Below, piece after piece: positions 9,238 to 18,484 of a stretch of DNA of 64,000 nucleotides; the stretch's first letter is position 1; each line of letters opens with the position of its first letter. Source of the stretch: Streptomyces sp. DHE7-1 (GTDB taxonomy: Bacteria; Actinomycetota; Actinomycetes; Streptomycetales; Streptomycetaceae); assembly GCA_016432725.1 (NCBI GenBank), contig JACJDG010000003.1, positions 4,990,001 through 5,054,000 on the forward strand, in the 5' to 3' direction. Both the position numbers and the translations under genes were made by a program. The notes beneath the pieces were generated by a model. It searched no databases and was not told the origin of the DNA. It was given only the letters and a program-made list of their open reading frames with translations.

Positions 9238-11165
9238 TCGTACAGCTCCTCTTCGGCGAGGTACTTGACCAGCTCCTCCTTCTCGAAGAGGGCGAGCAGG
9301 TCCGGGCGGACGGGTTCGGTGGTCTCCCGGGTGAGCCGGATCTGGCCCCGGCCGGGATCGGTGCCGGCGAGGGTGCCGCCGGGGTCGGCGAGCGCGCACA
9401 GCAGGTTCACGTTGCGCCAGCCGCGGTCCATCGCGGGGTGGTCCTCGCGGGTGTGCCCGCCGCGGGACTCGGTGCGCTCCAGCGCGGCCCGCGCCACGCA
9501 CTCGCTGACCAGCAGCATGTTCCGGAGGTCGAGGGCCAGGTGCCAGCCCGGGTTGAACTGGCGGTGCCCCTCGACGCCGGCCCGCCGCGCCCGCACCCGC
9601 AGCTCGGCCAGCTTGCGCAGGGCCTGCTCCATCTCGCCCTCGCGGCGGATGATGCCGACCAGGTCGTTCATCGTCTGCTGGAGCTCCTGGTGCAGGGTGT
9701 ACGGGTTCTCCGGCGGGCCCGCCTCGCCCTCCGTCTGCGCGGAGAACGGGCGCAGGGCCTCCGCGGACGCCGTGTTGACCTGGGCGTCGTCGACCCGCGG
9801 ACGCCGGTCCGTGAGGCCCCGCGCGTACTCCGCCGCGTGCCAGCCGGCCCGCCGCCCGAACACCAGCAGGTCGGAGAGCGAGTTGCCGCCGAGCCGGTTG
9901 GAGCCGTGCATGCCGCCGGCGACCTCACCGGCCGCGAACAGCCCCGGCACGCCGCGCGCCGCCGCCGTGTCGGACTCGACGGCGATGCCGCCCATCACGT
10001 AGTGGCAGGTCGGCCCGACCTCCATCGCCTCCGCCGTGATGTCGACGTCCGCCAGCTCCTTGAACTGGTGGTACATCGACGGCAGCCGGCGCCGGACGAC
10101 CTCGGCGGGCATCCGCGTGGACACGTCCAGGAAGACCCCGCCGTGCGGCGAGCCGCGGCCCTCCTTCACCTCGGAGTTGATCGCCCGGGCCACCTCGTCG
10201 CGGGGCAGCAGCTCGGGAGGCCGGCGGTTGTGCTCGGGGTCGTCGTACCACCGGTCGGCCTCCTCCTCCGACTCGGCGTACTTCTCCTTGAACACGTCCG
10301 GGACGTAGTCGAACATGAACCGCTTGTTCTCGGAGTTGCGCAGCACGCCGCCGTCCCCGCGCACCGACTCGGTGACGAGGATGCCCTTGACCGACGGCGG
10401 CCAGACCATGCCCGTCGGATGGAACTGCACGAACTCCATGTTCAGCAGCGGCGCACCGGCCAGCAGCGCGAGGGCGTGCCCGTCGCCGGTGTACTCCCAC
10501 GAGTTCGAGGTGACCTTGAACGACTTGCCGATCCCGCCGGTCGCGACGACCACGGCGGGCGCCTCCAGGACGAAGAACCGCCCGGTCTCGCGTTCGTAGC
10601 CGAAGACGCCGCCGACCTGATCGCCGTCCTTGAGGATCCGCGTGACCGTGCACTCCTGGAACACCTTCAGCCGCGACTCGTGGTCCCCGGTCCTTCCGGC
10701 GTCCTCCTGCTGGAGCGAGACGATCTTCTGCTGGAGGGTGCGGATCAGCTCCAGGCCCGTGCGGTCCCCGACGTGTGCGAGCCGCGGGTACTCGTGGCCG
10801 CCGAAGTTGCGCTGGGAGATGCGGCCGTCCCCGGTCCGGTCGAACAGCGCGCCCCAGGTCTCCAGCTCCCACACCCGGTCCGGGGCCTCCCGGGCGTGCA
10901 GCTCGGCCATCCGCCACTGGTTGAGGAACTTCCCGCCGCGCATGGTGTCGCGGAAGTGGACCTGCCAGGTGTCGTGCTCGTTGGCGTTCGCCATCGCCGC
11001 CGCGATGCCGCCCTCGGCCATCACCGTGTGCGCCTTGCCGAACAGCGACTTGCAGATCACCGCCGTACGGGCGCCCCGCTCGCGCGCCTCGATCGCGGCG
11101 CGCAGCCCGGCGCCTCCGGCACCGACCACGACGACGTCCCACTCCTGCCGGTCGACCACGGACAT
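9234..11165 (-). CDS. sdhA: Succinate dehydrogenase / fumarate reductase flavoprotein subunit
   Basis: ATG 11165 (MSVVDRQEW) is preferred over the preceding TTG because GAGGG sits about ten bases upstream of it. The 643-residue protein has an N-terminal FAD-binding Rossmann motif (VVVVGAGGAGLRAAIEA), the KAHTVMAEGG region where a histidine normally binds FAD covalently, the substrate-site QFHPTG motif, and a C-terminal helical domain ending in EEELYE. It oxidises succinate to fumarate at the inner face of the membrane. It lies between sdhC and sdhB in one minus-strand operon. The length and family features resemble the Sdh1-type enzyme of mycobacteria (Rv0247c-Rv0249c), a relation stated from memory. 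Confidence 0.92.
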   Translation of the reverse strand: MSVVDRQEWDVVVVGAGGAGLRAAIEARERGARTAVICKSLFGKAHTVMAEGGIAAAMANANEHDTWQVHFRDTMRGGKFLNQWRMAELHAREAPDRVWELETWGALFDRTGDGRISQRNFGGHEYPRLAHVGDRTGLELIRTLQQKIVSLQQEDAGRTGDHESRLKVFQECTVTRILKDGDQVGGVFGYERETGRFFVLEAPAVVVATGGIGKSFKVTSNSWEYTGDGHALALLAGAPLLNMEFVQFHPTGMVWPPSVKGILVTESVRGDGGVLRNSENKRFMFDYVPDVFKEKYAESEEEADRWYDDPEHNRRPPELLPRDEVARAINSEVKEGRGSPHGGVFLDVSTRMPAEVVRRRLPSMYHQFKELADVDITAEAMEVGPTCHYVMGGIAVESDTAAARGVPGLFAAGEVAGGMHGSNRLGGNSLSDLLVFGRRAGWHAAEYARGLTDRRPRVDDAQVNTASAEALRPFSAQTEGEAGPPENPYTLHQELQQTMNDLVGIIRREGEMEQALRKLAELRVRARRAGVEGHRQFNPGWHLALDLRNMLLVSECVARAALERTESRGGHTREDHPAMDRGWRNVNLLCALADPGGTLAGTDPGRGQIRLTRETTEPVRPDLLALFEKEELVKYLAEEELYE

Positions 11166-11188
11166 CAATCAGTCCCTCACTGGAGTCA

Positions 11189-12010
11189 CTAGAAGAAGCG
11201 CGGATCGTCGAAGACGCCGGACGCGACGAGATAGACGTAGAAGTCGGCGAGCGCCACGCTCACCAGGGACGACCAGGCCAGCAGCATGTGATGGGCGTTC
11301 AGCCGCCCGACGAACCGCCACGCCTGGTAGCGCACGGGGTGCCGGGAGAAGTGCTTGAGCTTGCCGCCGACGATGTGCCGGCAGGAGTGGCAGGAGATCG
11401 TGTAGGCCCAGATCAGCACGATGTTGGCCAGGAAGACCAGGGTGCCGAGGCCCATGTGGCCCCAGCGGTAGTGCGTGTCCCGGAAGGACAGCACGGTGTC
11501 GTAGGTCAGCACGCCCGCGACCAGTAGGGCGGCGTAGAAGAAGTAGCGGTGGACGTTCTGCAGGATCAGCGGGAAGCGGGTCTCGCCGGTGTACCCGCGG
11601 TGCGGCTCGGCCACCGCGCAGGCGGGCGGGGACGCCCAGAAGCTGCGGTAGTACGCCTTGCGGTAGTAGTAGCAGGTGAGGCGGAAGCCGAGCGGGAAGA
11701 TCAGGATGATGATCGCGGGGGAGAGGCCCCACCAGCTCCCGAAGAGCTCCGCGTTCGGCCCGGCGCGCATGGCGCGGCAGTTCTCCGCCAGGCAGGGCGA
11801 GTAGAACGGCGAGACGTACGGCGCCGCGTAGTAGTGCGTGTTCGCGAACGCCCGCCAGGTCGAGTAGACGACGAAGGCGAGCAGACCGGCCGCGGTGACG
11901 GCGGGCGCCAGCCACCAGCGGTCGGTCCGCAGGTGCGGTGCGGCGATCGCGGCGCGCGTGGCGCCGCGTACGCCGCCGCTGTCCGGTTGGGATTCCGTAC
12001 CAGTAGCCAA
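11189..12010 (-). CDS. sdhC: Succinate dehydrogenase membrane anchor, single large SdhC-type subunit
   Basis: The likely start is TTG 12010 (LATGTESQPDS), seven bases after GGAG; I see no ATG or GTG that suits the N-terminus better. The 273-residue protein has about five hydrophobic helices (e.g. WLAPAVTAAGLLAFVVY, LGTLVFLANIVLIWAY, MLLAWSSLVSVALADFY). Histidines in NVHRYFFY, ISCHSCRHIVGG and RLNAHHML are candidate haem or quinone-site ligands. It anchors SdhAB and transfers electrons to menaquinone. One large anchor in place of separate SdhC and SdhD matches the mycobacterial Sdh1 type. It precedes sdhA by 23 bases in the same operon. Confidence 0.82.
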   Translation of the reverse strand: MATGTESQPDSGGVRGATRAAIAAPHLRTDRWWLAPAVTAAGLLAFVVYSTWRAFANTHYYAAPYVSPFYSPCLAENCRAMRAGPNAELFGSWWGLSPAIIILIFPLGFRLTCYYYRKAYYRSFWASPPACAVAEPHRGYTGETRFPLILQNVHRYFFYAALLVAGVLTYDTVLSFRDTHYRWGHMGLGTLVFLANIVLIWAYTISCHSCRHIVGGKLKHFSRHPVRYQAWRFVGRLNAHHMLLAWSSLVSVALADFYVYLVASGVFDDPRFF

Positions 12011-12035
12011 GACGGGACTCCGGTCGGTTCGGGGT

Positions 12036-12326
12036 TCAGGGAGCGTGCCGGTCGCGGGCGCCCAGACCCTCGTCGTCCGAGTCCGTCCACAGGCTGATGT
12101 CGTACGGCGTGTCGGAGATGGTGACGAGGTCGGGCCGGTTCGGGGCGGCCGCGTGGTTCGCCGCCTCGCGCAGCAGCCGCAGGCTGTCGCGCAGATGGTC
12201 GGCGTCCATCCGGACCCGGCGCATCTCCAGGCCACCGCTGCCGAGCTGCTGCTCCAGGCGTCCGATCGACCGGTGCAGGTCGTCCAGGCAGCGCTGGACG
12301 GATGTCAGTTCGTCGTGCACGGACAT
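12036..12326 (-). CDS. Small helical protein at the head of the sdh operon
   Basis: ATG 12326 follows GTGAGGGCAAGTC. The 96-residue product begins with ~60 residues of amphipathic helix (heptad-like leucines in LTSVQRCLDDLHRSIGRLE and LRDSLRLLREA), then a short acidic tail (DISLWTDSDDEGLG). There is no membrane segment or known motif. It ends 25 bases before the sdhC start, so it is probably co-transcribed with sdhCAB. A role as assembly or regulatory factor is only suggested by position. I do not recognise a named family. Confidence 0.7.
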   Translation of the reverse strand: MSVHDELTSVQRCLDDLHRSIGRLEQQLGSGGLEMRRVRMDADHLRDSLRLLREAANHAAAPNRPDLVTISDTPYDISLWTDSDDEGLGARDRHAP

Positions 12327-12612
12327 GACTTGCCCTCACTTCCGCGGGTCTGCGGGCCTTGAGCGGCGACGTTCATGCGCCTTGGAGTGTTGCGCGTCAC
12401 ACCTGGTGCTGTGAAGAGATGTGCACCGATTGGCCGAGGCGTACGGATGCACTTTCGGTGTGTTGCGCCGCACGGGTGGGGTTCGTGTTCGTTGCCGCCG
12501 TGTCGCCCGCTGTTGCCGGATCCTTTCCTCTTCAGTGGGTGCATAGATCTGATCAGCTCCATATACCGCCAAAAGTGATCATAACGCCCGCGGCTTCCCG
12601 GAGGTAGCAGAG
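12327..12612. promoter_or_regulatory. Divergent promoter region between the sdh operon and a peptide-binding lipoprotein gene
   Basis: About 285 bases separate two divergent starts. The part nearest the lipoprotein gene (12535-12590) is much richer in A+T than its surroundings (GCATAGATCTGATC, ATATACCGCC) and is followed by GGAGGTAG, so the rightward promoter probably lies there. No certain -10/-35 hexamers can be assigned. Confidence 0.4.
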
Positions 12613-14793
12613 ATGTCCCACCACGGCGTCGGCCTGCGCGCGGTCCTGCGCCCGGCCGCCATCCTCACCGCGGGCGCCCTAGCGGTGCCGCTCCTGGCCG
12701 GCTGTGGCTCCGACGAGGAGGCGAGCCGCCCCCTGGCCGGGCAGGACATCGGCCTCGTCGCCCGCGACAAGGTCACCGAGGGCGGCACGCTGAAGTGGGC
12801 CGTGGACGCCGTACCGGAGACGCTGAACACGTACCAGGCCGACGCCGACGCGGGCACCACCCGCGTCGCGCAGGCGGTGCTGCCGTCGATGTTCCGTTCC
12901 GACGCGAACGGCCGGCCGGTGGCGAACCCGGCCTATGTGGAGTCCGCCAAGGTCATCGAGACCGAGCCGCGCCAGGTCGTGCTGTACAAGCTGAACCAGC
13001 AGGCGGTGTGGAGCGACGGCCGGGAGATCGGCGCCGCGGACTTCGCGGCCCAGTGGCGCGCGCTGTCCGGCAAGGACAGCGCCTACTGGACCGCCCGCAA
13101 CGCCGGCTACGACCGCATCGAGAAGATCGAGCGCGGCTCCGGCGACCTCCAGGTCCGGGTCACCTTCTCCCGCCCCTACGCCGACTGGAAGTCGCTGTTC
13201 TCCCCGCTGTACCCGAAGGACGTCATGGGCACCCCGGACGCCTTCAACGACGGCGCCCGCCGGAAGCTGAACGTCACCGCGGGCCCCTTCAAGGTGGAGA
13301 AGGTCGACACCGCCAAGAAGGACGTCGTCCTCACCCGCAATCCGCGCTGGTGGGGCAGCCCCGCCAAGCTGAACGAGATCGTCCTGCACGCGGTGGACCG
13401 CGACAAGCGGGTGTCGGCGCTCGCCGACGGAACCGTGCAGATCGCCGACATCGACTCCGCCGACGCCGAGCGGATCAAGGCGGCGTCCGGCTCGGGCGGC
13501 TCCCCGCTGCGGGGCGGCGGCAAGACCTCGGCGAGCAGGCTGCGGTCGTGGGCGCTCGCGCACGGCTTCGAAGCCGAGCAGGTGAAGGTCGGCAGGAAGA
13601 AGCTGCGCAAGGCGATCACCCGGTACCTGGAGCAGCAGGAGGAACTGCGCGCCTTCGGCGTCCGCAAGTCGCTGGAGCCCGCCTACACCCAGCTCGCCCT
13701 CAACGGCGCCGGGGGCATGCTCGCCGACGAGCGGGTCCGCCGGGCCGTCGCGCGGGCCCTCGACCGCGAGGAGCTGGCCAAGGTCGTGCTGACCCCGCTC
13801 GGTCTGCCCGCCGTGCCGGTCGGCAGTCACCTGGCGCTGTCCGGGCAGGACGCGTACGCCGACGGCAGCGGCGCCCTGGGCGGTCCGGACGTCAAGGAGG
13901 CGCAGGCGCTGCTCACGGACGCCGGCTGGGTGGCCGGCGGACCGGTGAAGGAGCGGAAGCCGGCCGAGAAGGCGGCCGGCGCCGAGAGCGACAAGGAGAA
14001 GAAGTCCGACGGCGGCAAGGACGGCGAGTACATCGTCGGCGAGGACGACAAGGCCAAGGGGCACGAGTCGGCCGAGGAGCGCAGGGAGAAGGGCGACGAG
14101 GGCGGCAAGCACCTCGCGCAGGACGGCAGGCAGTACTCCGGCAAGGACCTGAAGCAGGGCGGTGCGCCGGGCGCCTACGCCCCGCGGGGCACCGCCGCCC
14201 CGGCCGGCGCCGTGACCGCGCCGCTGGCCAAGGACGGCAAGGCGCTCGACCTGCGCTTCGTACTCCCCTCGGGGCCGGGGTCCGAGACGCTGGACACCGT
14301 CGCCGCCCGGATCTCGGCGATGCTGACGAAGGTCGGCATCCGCACGACGATCACCAAGGTCTCGGACGAGAGCTACTTCAAGGACCACATCGCCTCCGGC
14401 GACTACGACCTCGCCCTGTACTCGTGGCCGTCCTCCGCCTTCCCCGCCACCGACGCCCGGCCGATCTACGGCAAGCCGATCCCGGCCGCCGACGGCTCGG
14501 TGAACATCGAGCAGAACTACACCCGGGTCGGCACCGACCAGGTCGACCAGCTCTTCGACCAGGCCGCGGCGACGCTGGACGAGGACGAGGCGCGCGACCT
14601 GATCCGCAAGGCGGACTCCCGTATCTGGGCCGCGGCCGCGTCCATCCCGCTGTACCAGCGGCCCGAGCTGGTCGGCGTGCGCAAGGACGTGGTCAACGCG
14701 GGCGCGTTCGGCTTCCGGACGCCGGTCTACGAGGACATGGGCTTCCTGAAGAAGGGCGCGAAGATCGCACCCGGCCCGACCGCCACGAAGTGA
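12613..14793 (+). CDS. Peptide ABC-transporter-type binding lipoprotein (SBP family 5) with a charged insertion
   Basis: ATG 12613, eight bases after GGAGG. It has a signal peptide with lipobox LLAGC, so a lipid-anchored extracytoplasmic protein. The family-5 extracellular solute-binding domain is recognisable from GGTLKWAVDAVPETLN onward, with TRNPRWWG, RRAVARALDREELAKV and the closing IPLYQRPELVGV. The length is 726 residues, well above the usual ~540, because residues ~445-540 are a Lys/Glu/Gly-rich, probably disordered stretch (PAEKAAGAESDKEKKSDGG). There is no permease or ATPase in the same unit; the gene is followed by typA. It may serve one of the importers downstream or act as a separate peptide sensor. 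Confidence 0.85.
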   Translation: MSHHGVGLRAVLRPAAILTAGALAVPLLAGCGSDEEASRPLAGQDIGLVARDKVTEGGTLKWAVDAVPETLNTYQADADAGTTRVAQAVLPSMFRSDANGRPVANPAYVESAKVIETEPRQVVLYKLNQQAVWSDGREIGAADFAAQWRALSGKDSAYWTARNAGYDRIEKIERGSGDLQVRVTFSRPYADWKSLFSPLYPKDVMGTPDAFNDGARRKLNVTAGPFKVEKVDTAKKDVVLTRNPRWWGSPAKLNEIVLHAVDRDKRVSALADGTVQIADIDSADAERIKAASGSGGSPLRGGGKTSASRLRSWALAHGFEAEQVKVGRKKLRKAITRYLEQQEELRAFGVRKSLEPAYTQLALNGAGGMLADERVRRAVARALDREELAKVVLTPLGLPAVPVGSHLALSGQDAYADGSGALGGPDVKEAQALLTDAGWVAGGPVKERKPAEKAAGAESDKEKKSDGGKDGEYIVGEDDKAKGHESAEERREKGDEGGKHLAQDGRQYSGKDLKQGGAPGAYAPRGTAAPAGAVTAPLAKDGKALDLRFVLPSGPGSETLDTVAARISAMLTKVGIRTTITKVSDESYFKDHIASGDYDLALYSWPSSAFPATDARPIYGKPIPAADGSVNIEQNYTRVGTDQVDQLFDQAAATLDEDEARDLIRKADSRIWAAAASIPLYQRPELVGVRKDVVNAGAFGFRTPVYEDMGFLKKGAKIAPGPTATK

Positions 14794-15023
14794 GACCCGG
14801 CCCGTCCGGCCGGTGAACCGGAACCCGTCCGGAAAGTGGACCGGAGCTCGTCCGGAGCGTGAACACGGGCCGTCCGGCACCCGACCCCGTGGCCCTGCGG
14901 AGGCCTTCACCCGCAGGGCCACGTACCATGGGGTGAGGCCGTGGCGTGTCCAGCCCGGCAGGGCCCGCGCATCAGAAGACGTCCGCGCAGGGCAATCCTC
15001 ATACTCCGGGAGTACGCCGCAAT

Positions 15024-16931
15024 ATGGCCACGCGCCACGACATCCGTAACGTCGCCATCGTCGCCCACGTCGACCACGGCAAGACCACCATCGTCGACGG
15101 CATGCTGAAGCAGGCCGGCGCGTTCGCCGCCCACCAGCTCGACCAGGTGGACGACCGGGTCATGGACTCGAACGACCTGGAGCGTGAGAAGGGCATCACG
15201 ATCCTCGCCAAGAACACGGCGGTGAAGTACCACCCCAAGGACGGTGGGGAACCGATCACGATCAACATCATCGACACCCCCGGCCACGCCGACTTCGGTG
15301 GTGAGGTCGAGCGCGGTCTGTCGATGGTGGACGGCGTGGTGCTGCTGGTGGACGCCTCCGAGGGCCCGCTTCCGCAGACCCGCTTCGTGCTGCGCAAGGC
15401 CCTCCAGCAGCGCCTGCCCGTCATCCTGTGCATCAACAAGACGGACCGCCCCGACTCCCGGATCGACGAGGTCGTCAACGAGACGTACGACCTCTTCCTG
15501 GACCTGGACGCGGACGAGGACCAGATCGAGTTCCCGATCGTCTACGCCTGCGGCCGTGACGGCGTCGCCTCGCTGACCAAGCCGGACGACGGCACGGTCC
15601 CGTCCGACAGCGACAGCCTGGAGCCGTTCTTCTCCACCATCCTGGAGCACATCCCGGCCCCCACCTTCGACGAGGAGGCCCCGCTCCAGGCCCACGTCAC
15701 CAACCTGGACGCCGACAACTTCCTCGGCCGTATCGCGCTGCTCCGCGTCGAGCAGGGCGAGCTGCGCAAGGGCCAGACGGTCGCCTGGATCAAGCGTGAC
15801 GGTTCCGTCAGCAACGTCCGCATCACCGAGCTGATGATGACCGAGGCGCTCACCCGCAAGCCCGCCGAGAAGGCCGGCCCGGGTGACATCTGCGCGGTCG
15901 CCGGTATCCCGGAGATCATGATCGGCGAGACCCTCGCCGACACCGAGAACCCGATCCCGCTTCCGCTGATCACGGTCGACGAGCCGGCCATCTCCATGGT
16001 CATCGGCACCAACACCTCCCCGCTGGTCGGCCGCGGCGGCACCGGCAAGGGCGCCGACGCGAAGGCGGCGGTCAAGGACCGCAAGGTCACCGCCCGCCAG
16101 GTCAAGGACCGGCTGGACCGCGAGCTGATCGGCAACGTCTCGCTGCGCGTCCTGGACACCGAGCGTCCGGACGCCTGGGAGGTCCAGGGCCGTGGTGAGC
16201 TGGCGCTCGCCATCCTGGTCGAGCAGATGCGCCGCGAGGGCTTCGAGCTGACCATCGGCAAGCCGCAGGTCGTCACCAAGGACGTCGACGGCAAGACCTA
16301 CGAGCCGGTCGAGCGCATGACGATCGACGTGCCCGAGGAGCACATGGGTGCCGTCACCCAGCTCATGGGCGTCCGCAAGGGCCGGATGGACAACATGTCC
16401 AACCACGGCTCGGGCTGGGTCCGCATGGAGTTCGTGGTGCCCTCCCGCGGCCTCATCGGCTTCCGGACCGAGTTCCTGACCCAGACCCGCGGTACGGGTA
16501 TCGGACACTCCATCCACGAGGGCTTCGAGCCCTGGTTCGGCCCCCTGCAGACCCGTAACAACGGCTCGCTGGTCGCCGACCGCTCCGGTGCCGTCACCGC
16601 CTTCGCGATGACGAACCTCCAGGAGCGCGGCGTGCTGTTCACGGAGCCGGGCACCGAGGTGTACGAGGGCATGATCGTCGGTGAGAACTCGCGCTCCGAC
16701 GACATGGACGTGAACATCACCAAGGAGAAGAAGCTCACGAACATGCGGTCCTCGTCGGCCGACTCGTTCGAGGCGATCGTGCCGCCGCGCAAGCTGTCGC
16801 TGGAGCAGTCCCTGGAGTTCTGCCGCGACGACGAGTGCGTCGAGGTGACCCCGGAGGCGGTTCGCATCCGCAAGGTGAACCTGGACGCCCGCGAGCGCGC
16901 CCGCGCCGCGAGCCGCGCCAAGCACGGCTGA
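15024..16931 (+). CDS. typA: Ribosome-associated GTPase TypA/BipA
   Basis: The start chosen is ATG 15024 (MATRHDIRNVAIV), which matches the family N-terminus; an upstream in-frame ATG at 14946 would add an unlikely Pro-rich tail. The 635 residues match the usual TypA length. GTPase motifs are AHVDHGKTT (P-loop), REKGITILAKNTA (switch I region), DTPGH and NKTD. Domains II, III/V and the TypA-specific C-terminal domain follow (RGRGELALAILVEQMRREGF-type region, then GLIGFRTEF, MRSSSADSFE). It binds the 70S ribosome and helps ribosome biogenesis and stress or cold adaptation. The gene is monocistronic, ending at a strong terminator. Confidence 0.95.
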   Translation: MATRHDIRNVAIVAHVDHGKTTIVDGMLKQAGAFAAHQLDQVDDRVMDSNDLEREKGITILAKNTAVKYHPKDGGEPITINIIDTPGHADFGGEVERGLSMVDGVVLLVDASEGPLPQTRFVLRKALQQRLPVILCINKTDRPDSRIDEVVNETYDLFLDLDADEDQIEFPIVYACGRDGVASLTKPDDGTVPSDSDSLEPFFSTILEHIPAPTFDEEAPLQAHVTNLDADNFLGRIALLRVEQGELRKGQTVAWIKRDGSVSNVRITELMMTEALTRKPAEKAGPGDICAVAGIPEIMIGETLADTENPIPLPLITVDEPAISMVIGTNTSPLVGRGGTGKGADAKAAVKDRKVTARQVKDRLDRELIGNVSLRVLDTERPDAWEVQGRGELALAILVEQMRREGFELTIGKPQVVTKDVDGKTYEPVERMTIDVPEEHMGAVTQLMGVRKGRMDNMSNHGSGWVRMEFVVPSRGLIGFRTEFLTQTRGTGIGHSIHEGFEPWFGPLQTRNNGSLVADRSGAVTAFAMTNLQERGVLFTEPGTEVYEGMIVGENSRSDDMDVNITKEKKLTNMRSSSADSFEAIVPPRKLSLEQSLEFCRDDECVEVTPEAVRIRKVNLDARERARAASRAKHG

Positions 16932-16955
16932 CGCCCGGCGCCCCAGCCCGTAGAA

Positions 16956-16988
16956 CCCGGCCCTCCGCCGTCAGGAGGGCCGGGCTTT
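16956..16988 (+). terminator. Factor-independent terminator after typA
   Basis: Perfect 11-base stem CCCGGCCCTCC (16956-16966) / GGAGGGCCGGG (16974-16984), seven-base loop, followed by CTTTC. It lies 25 bases after the typA stop. Confidence 0.85.
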
Positions 16989-17334
16989 CGGCATGTATGT
17001 CCTGACCCCGCACGGGTAGCGACTCCCTGAGCGGTTCGCCCGGACAGCCGCCGGTACCGAGTGTTCGGATAGCGGGGACAAGCGCGTCAAGTTTCGGACA
17101 TGTAACGAAAAAAAAGTCACAAGCTGTCCGATTTGCCGAGAACCCTTTGGGCATGTCAAGCGCGCACAGGTGTCGATCTCTGCAATTTTTGCTCAAAATA
17201 ATGACGGTAGGGAGATCCCTATGTCTTCCGCCCTTGACGCGCGTTGAACGCATTGGCGAAAGTTCCCCCAAACCGCAGAACTCTCCGGTATCTGCGCTGC
17301 GCTCAGCTCTCCAACCCCCGGGGGAAGAACTCAC
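16989..17334 (+). promoter_or_regulatory. Upstream region of the bldK operon
   Basis: About 345 bases with no gene. It contains stretches unusually rich in A+T for this genome: a run of eight A at ~17107-17114 and CAATTTTTGCTCAAAATAATG at ~17182-17202. The operon promoter is probably among them, since bldKA is preceded by GGGGGAAGAACTCAC only ~7 bases from its ATG. I cannot assign exact hexamers or a regulator site. Confidence 0.45.
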
Positions 17335-18381
17335 ATGTCCAGTCCTGCCAAGGCTGAAGGCTCCGGGCCGTCGGTTGCCCTGGAGCCCGAACTCGAGCCG
17401 GCTCCTGCGCCCGCCAAGGGTGAGACCAAGCTCGAGGGTCGCTCTCCCGGCCAGTTGATGTGGCAGCGCTTCAAGCGTGACCGTACCGGTGTCATCTGTG
17501 CGGTGATAGTGATTTTGTACTTCGTCATCGGTCTGGCCGCGCCGCTGCTGACGAAGCTCAGCGGGACGGACCCGTACACCCTGTACGGCCAGGACCCGAC
17601 GTACCAGGACAACCCGGTCCTCGACGAGTTCGGTCTGCCGCTCGGCTACTTCGGCGGTCTGTCCGGGTCGCACTGGTTCGGCGTCGAGCCGCAGTACGGC
17701 CGCGACGTGTTCGCGATGCTGGTGTACGGCATCCGCACCTCGCTGTACATGGCGGTGGGCATCACGGTCCTGATGATGGTGACCGGCATCCTCCTGGGGC
17801 TGATCGGCGGCTACTTCGGCGGCCGGACCGACTACTGGATCGGCCGGGTCACCGACTTCTTCCTCGCCTTCCCGCAACAGCTGTTCTTCATCGCCTTCAT
17901 GCCCGTGGTGACCGCGTTCTTCGTGGACCCGCGTGAGGAGACGCCCACGTACCTCCGTGCCGTGGCGATGCTGATCGTGCTCTGGCTCCTCGGCTGGATG
18001 GGCATGGCGCGCCTGGTGCGCTCGACCGTGCTGTCCCTGCGTGAGCGGGAGTTCGTGGAGGCCGCCAAGGTCTCCGGCGCCTCGCCCTGGCGGATCGTCC
18101 GCAAGGAGATCCTCCCGAACGTGGTGACGCCGATCCTGGTGCAGTTCACGTACACGCTGCCCAGCACCATCCTCACCATCGCGTTCCTGTCCTTCGCAGG
18201 TGTCGGCTTCGTCGAGCCGACCCCGGACTGGGGAAAGCTGTTCGCCAACGGTGCCAAGTACACCGAGCAGGACCCGGCGTTCCTCTTCTTCCCCGGTCTC
18301 GCCTTGGTGATCTTCGTCCTCGCCTTCAACCTCCTCGGAGACTCGGTACGGGACGCGTTCGACCCCAAGTCCGGGCGGTAG
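17335..18381 (+). CDS. bldKA: BldKA-type oligopeptide ABC transporter permease (DppC/OppC family)
   Basis: ATG 17335 with GGGGGAAG just upstream. The 348-residue protein has a ~45-residue Glu/Pro-rich cytoplasmic tail, a first membrane helix (VICAVIVILYFVIGLAAPLL), a large external loop with HWFGVEPQYGRDVF, and five further helices. The ABC coupling (EAA) loop is EFVEAAKVSGASPWRIVRKE with the typical LPNVV behind it. It forms the membrane pore together with BldKC. The operon order permease-binding protein-permease-ATPase-ATPase is that of bldKABCDE in S. coelicolor, whose loss blocks aerial mycelium formation; the assignment rests on this order, size and neighbours. Confidence 0.85.
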   Translation: MSSPAKAEGSGPSVALEPELEPAPAPAKGETKLEGRSPGQLMWQRFKRDRTGVICAVIVILYFVIGLAAPLLTKLSGTDPYTLYGQDPTYQDNPVLDEFGLPLGYFGGLSGSHWFGVEPQYGRDVFAMLVYGIRTSLYMAVGITVLMMVTGILLGLIGGYFGGRTDYWIGRVTDFFLAFPQQLFFIAFMPVVTAFFVDPREETPTYLRAVAMLIVLWLLGWMGMARLVRSTVLSLREREFVEAAKVSGASPWRIVRKEILPNVVTPILVQFTYTLPSTILTIAFLSFAGVGFVEPTPDWGKLFANGAKYTEQDPAFLFFPGLALVIFVLAFNLLGDSVRDAFDPKSGR

Positions 18382-18484
18382 ATCGTCCACTTGTGGGGGA
18401 TGACTGCCACCCCCGGAGTCGGCCTACCAGCCGCGTAAGGCAGTACTCAGGAATATCAAACCGACAGGTAGGTGCATTCGCCTC

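Noticed and set aside
9438..11192. Long plus-strand open frame opposite sdhA
   Set aside because: The minus strand encodes intact SdhA; the plus frame is Arg/Val/Leu/His low-complexity sequence typical of an antisense shadow.
14907..16925. Long minus-strand open frame opposite typA
   Set aside because: Shadow of high third-position G+C in typA; no ribosome site and no recognisable protein.
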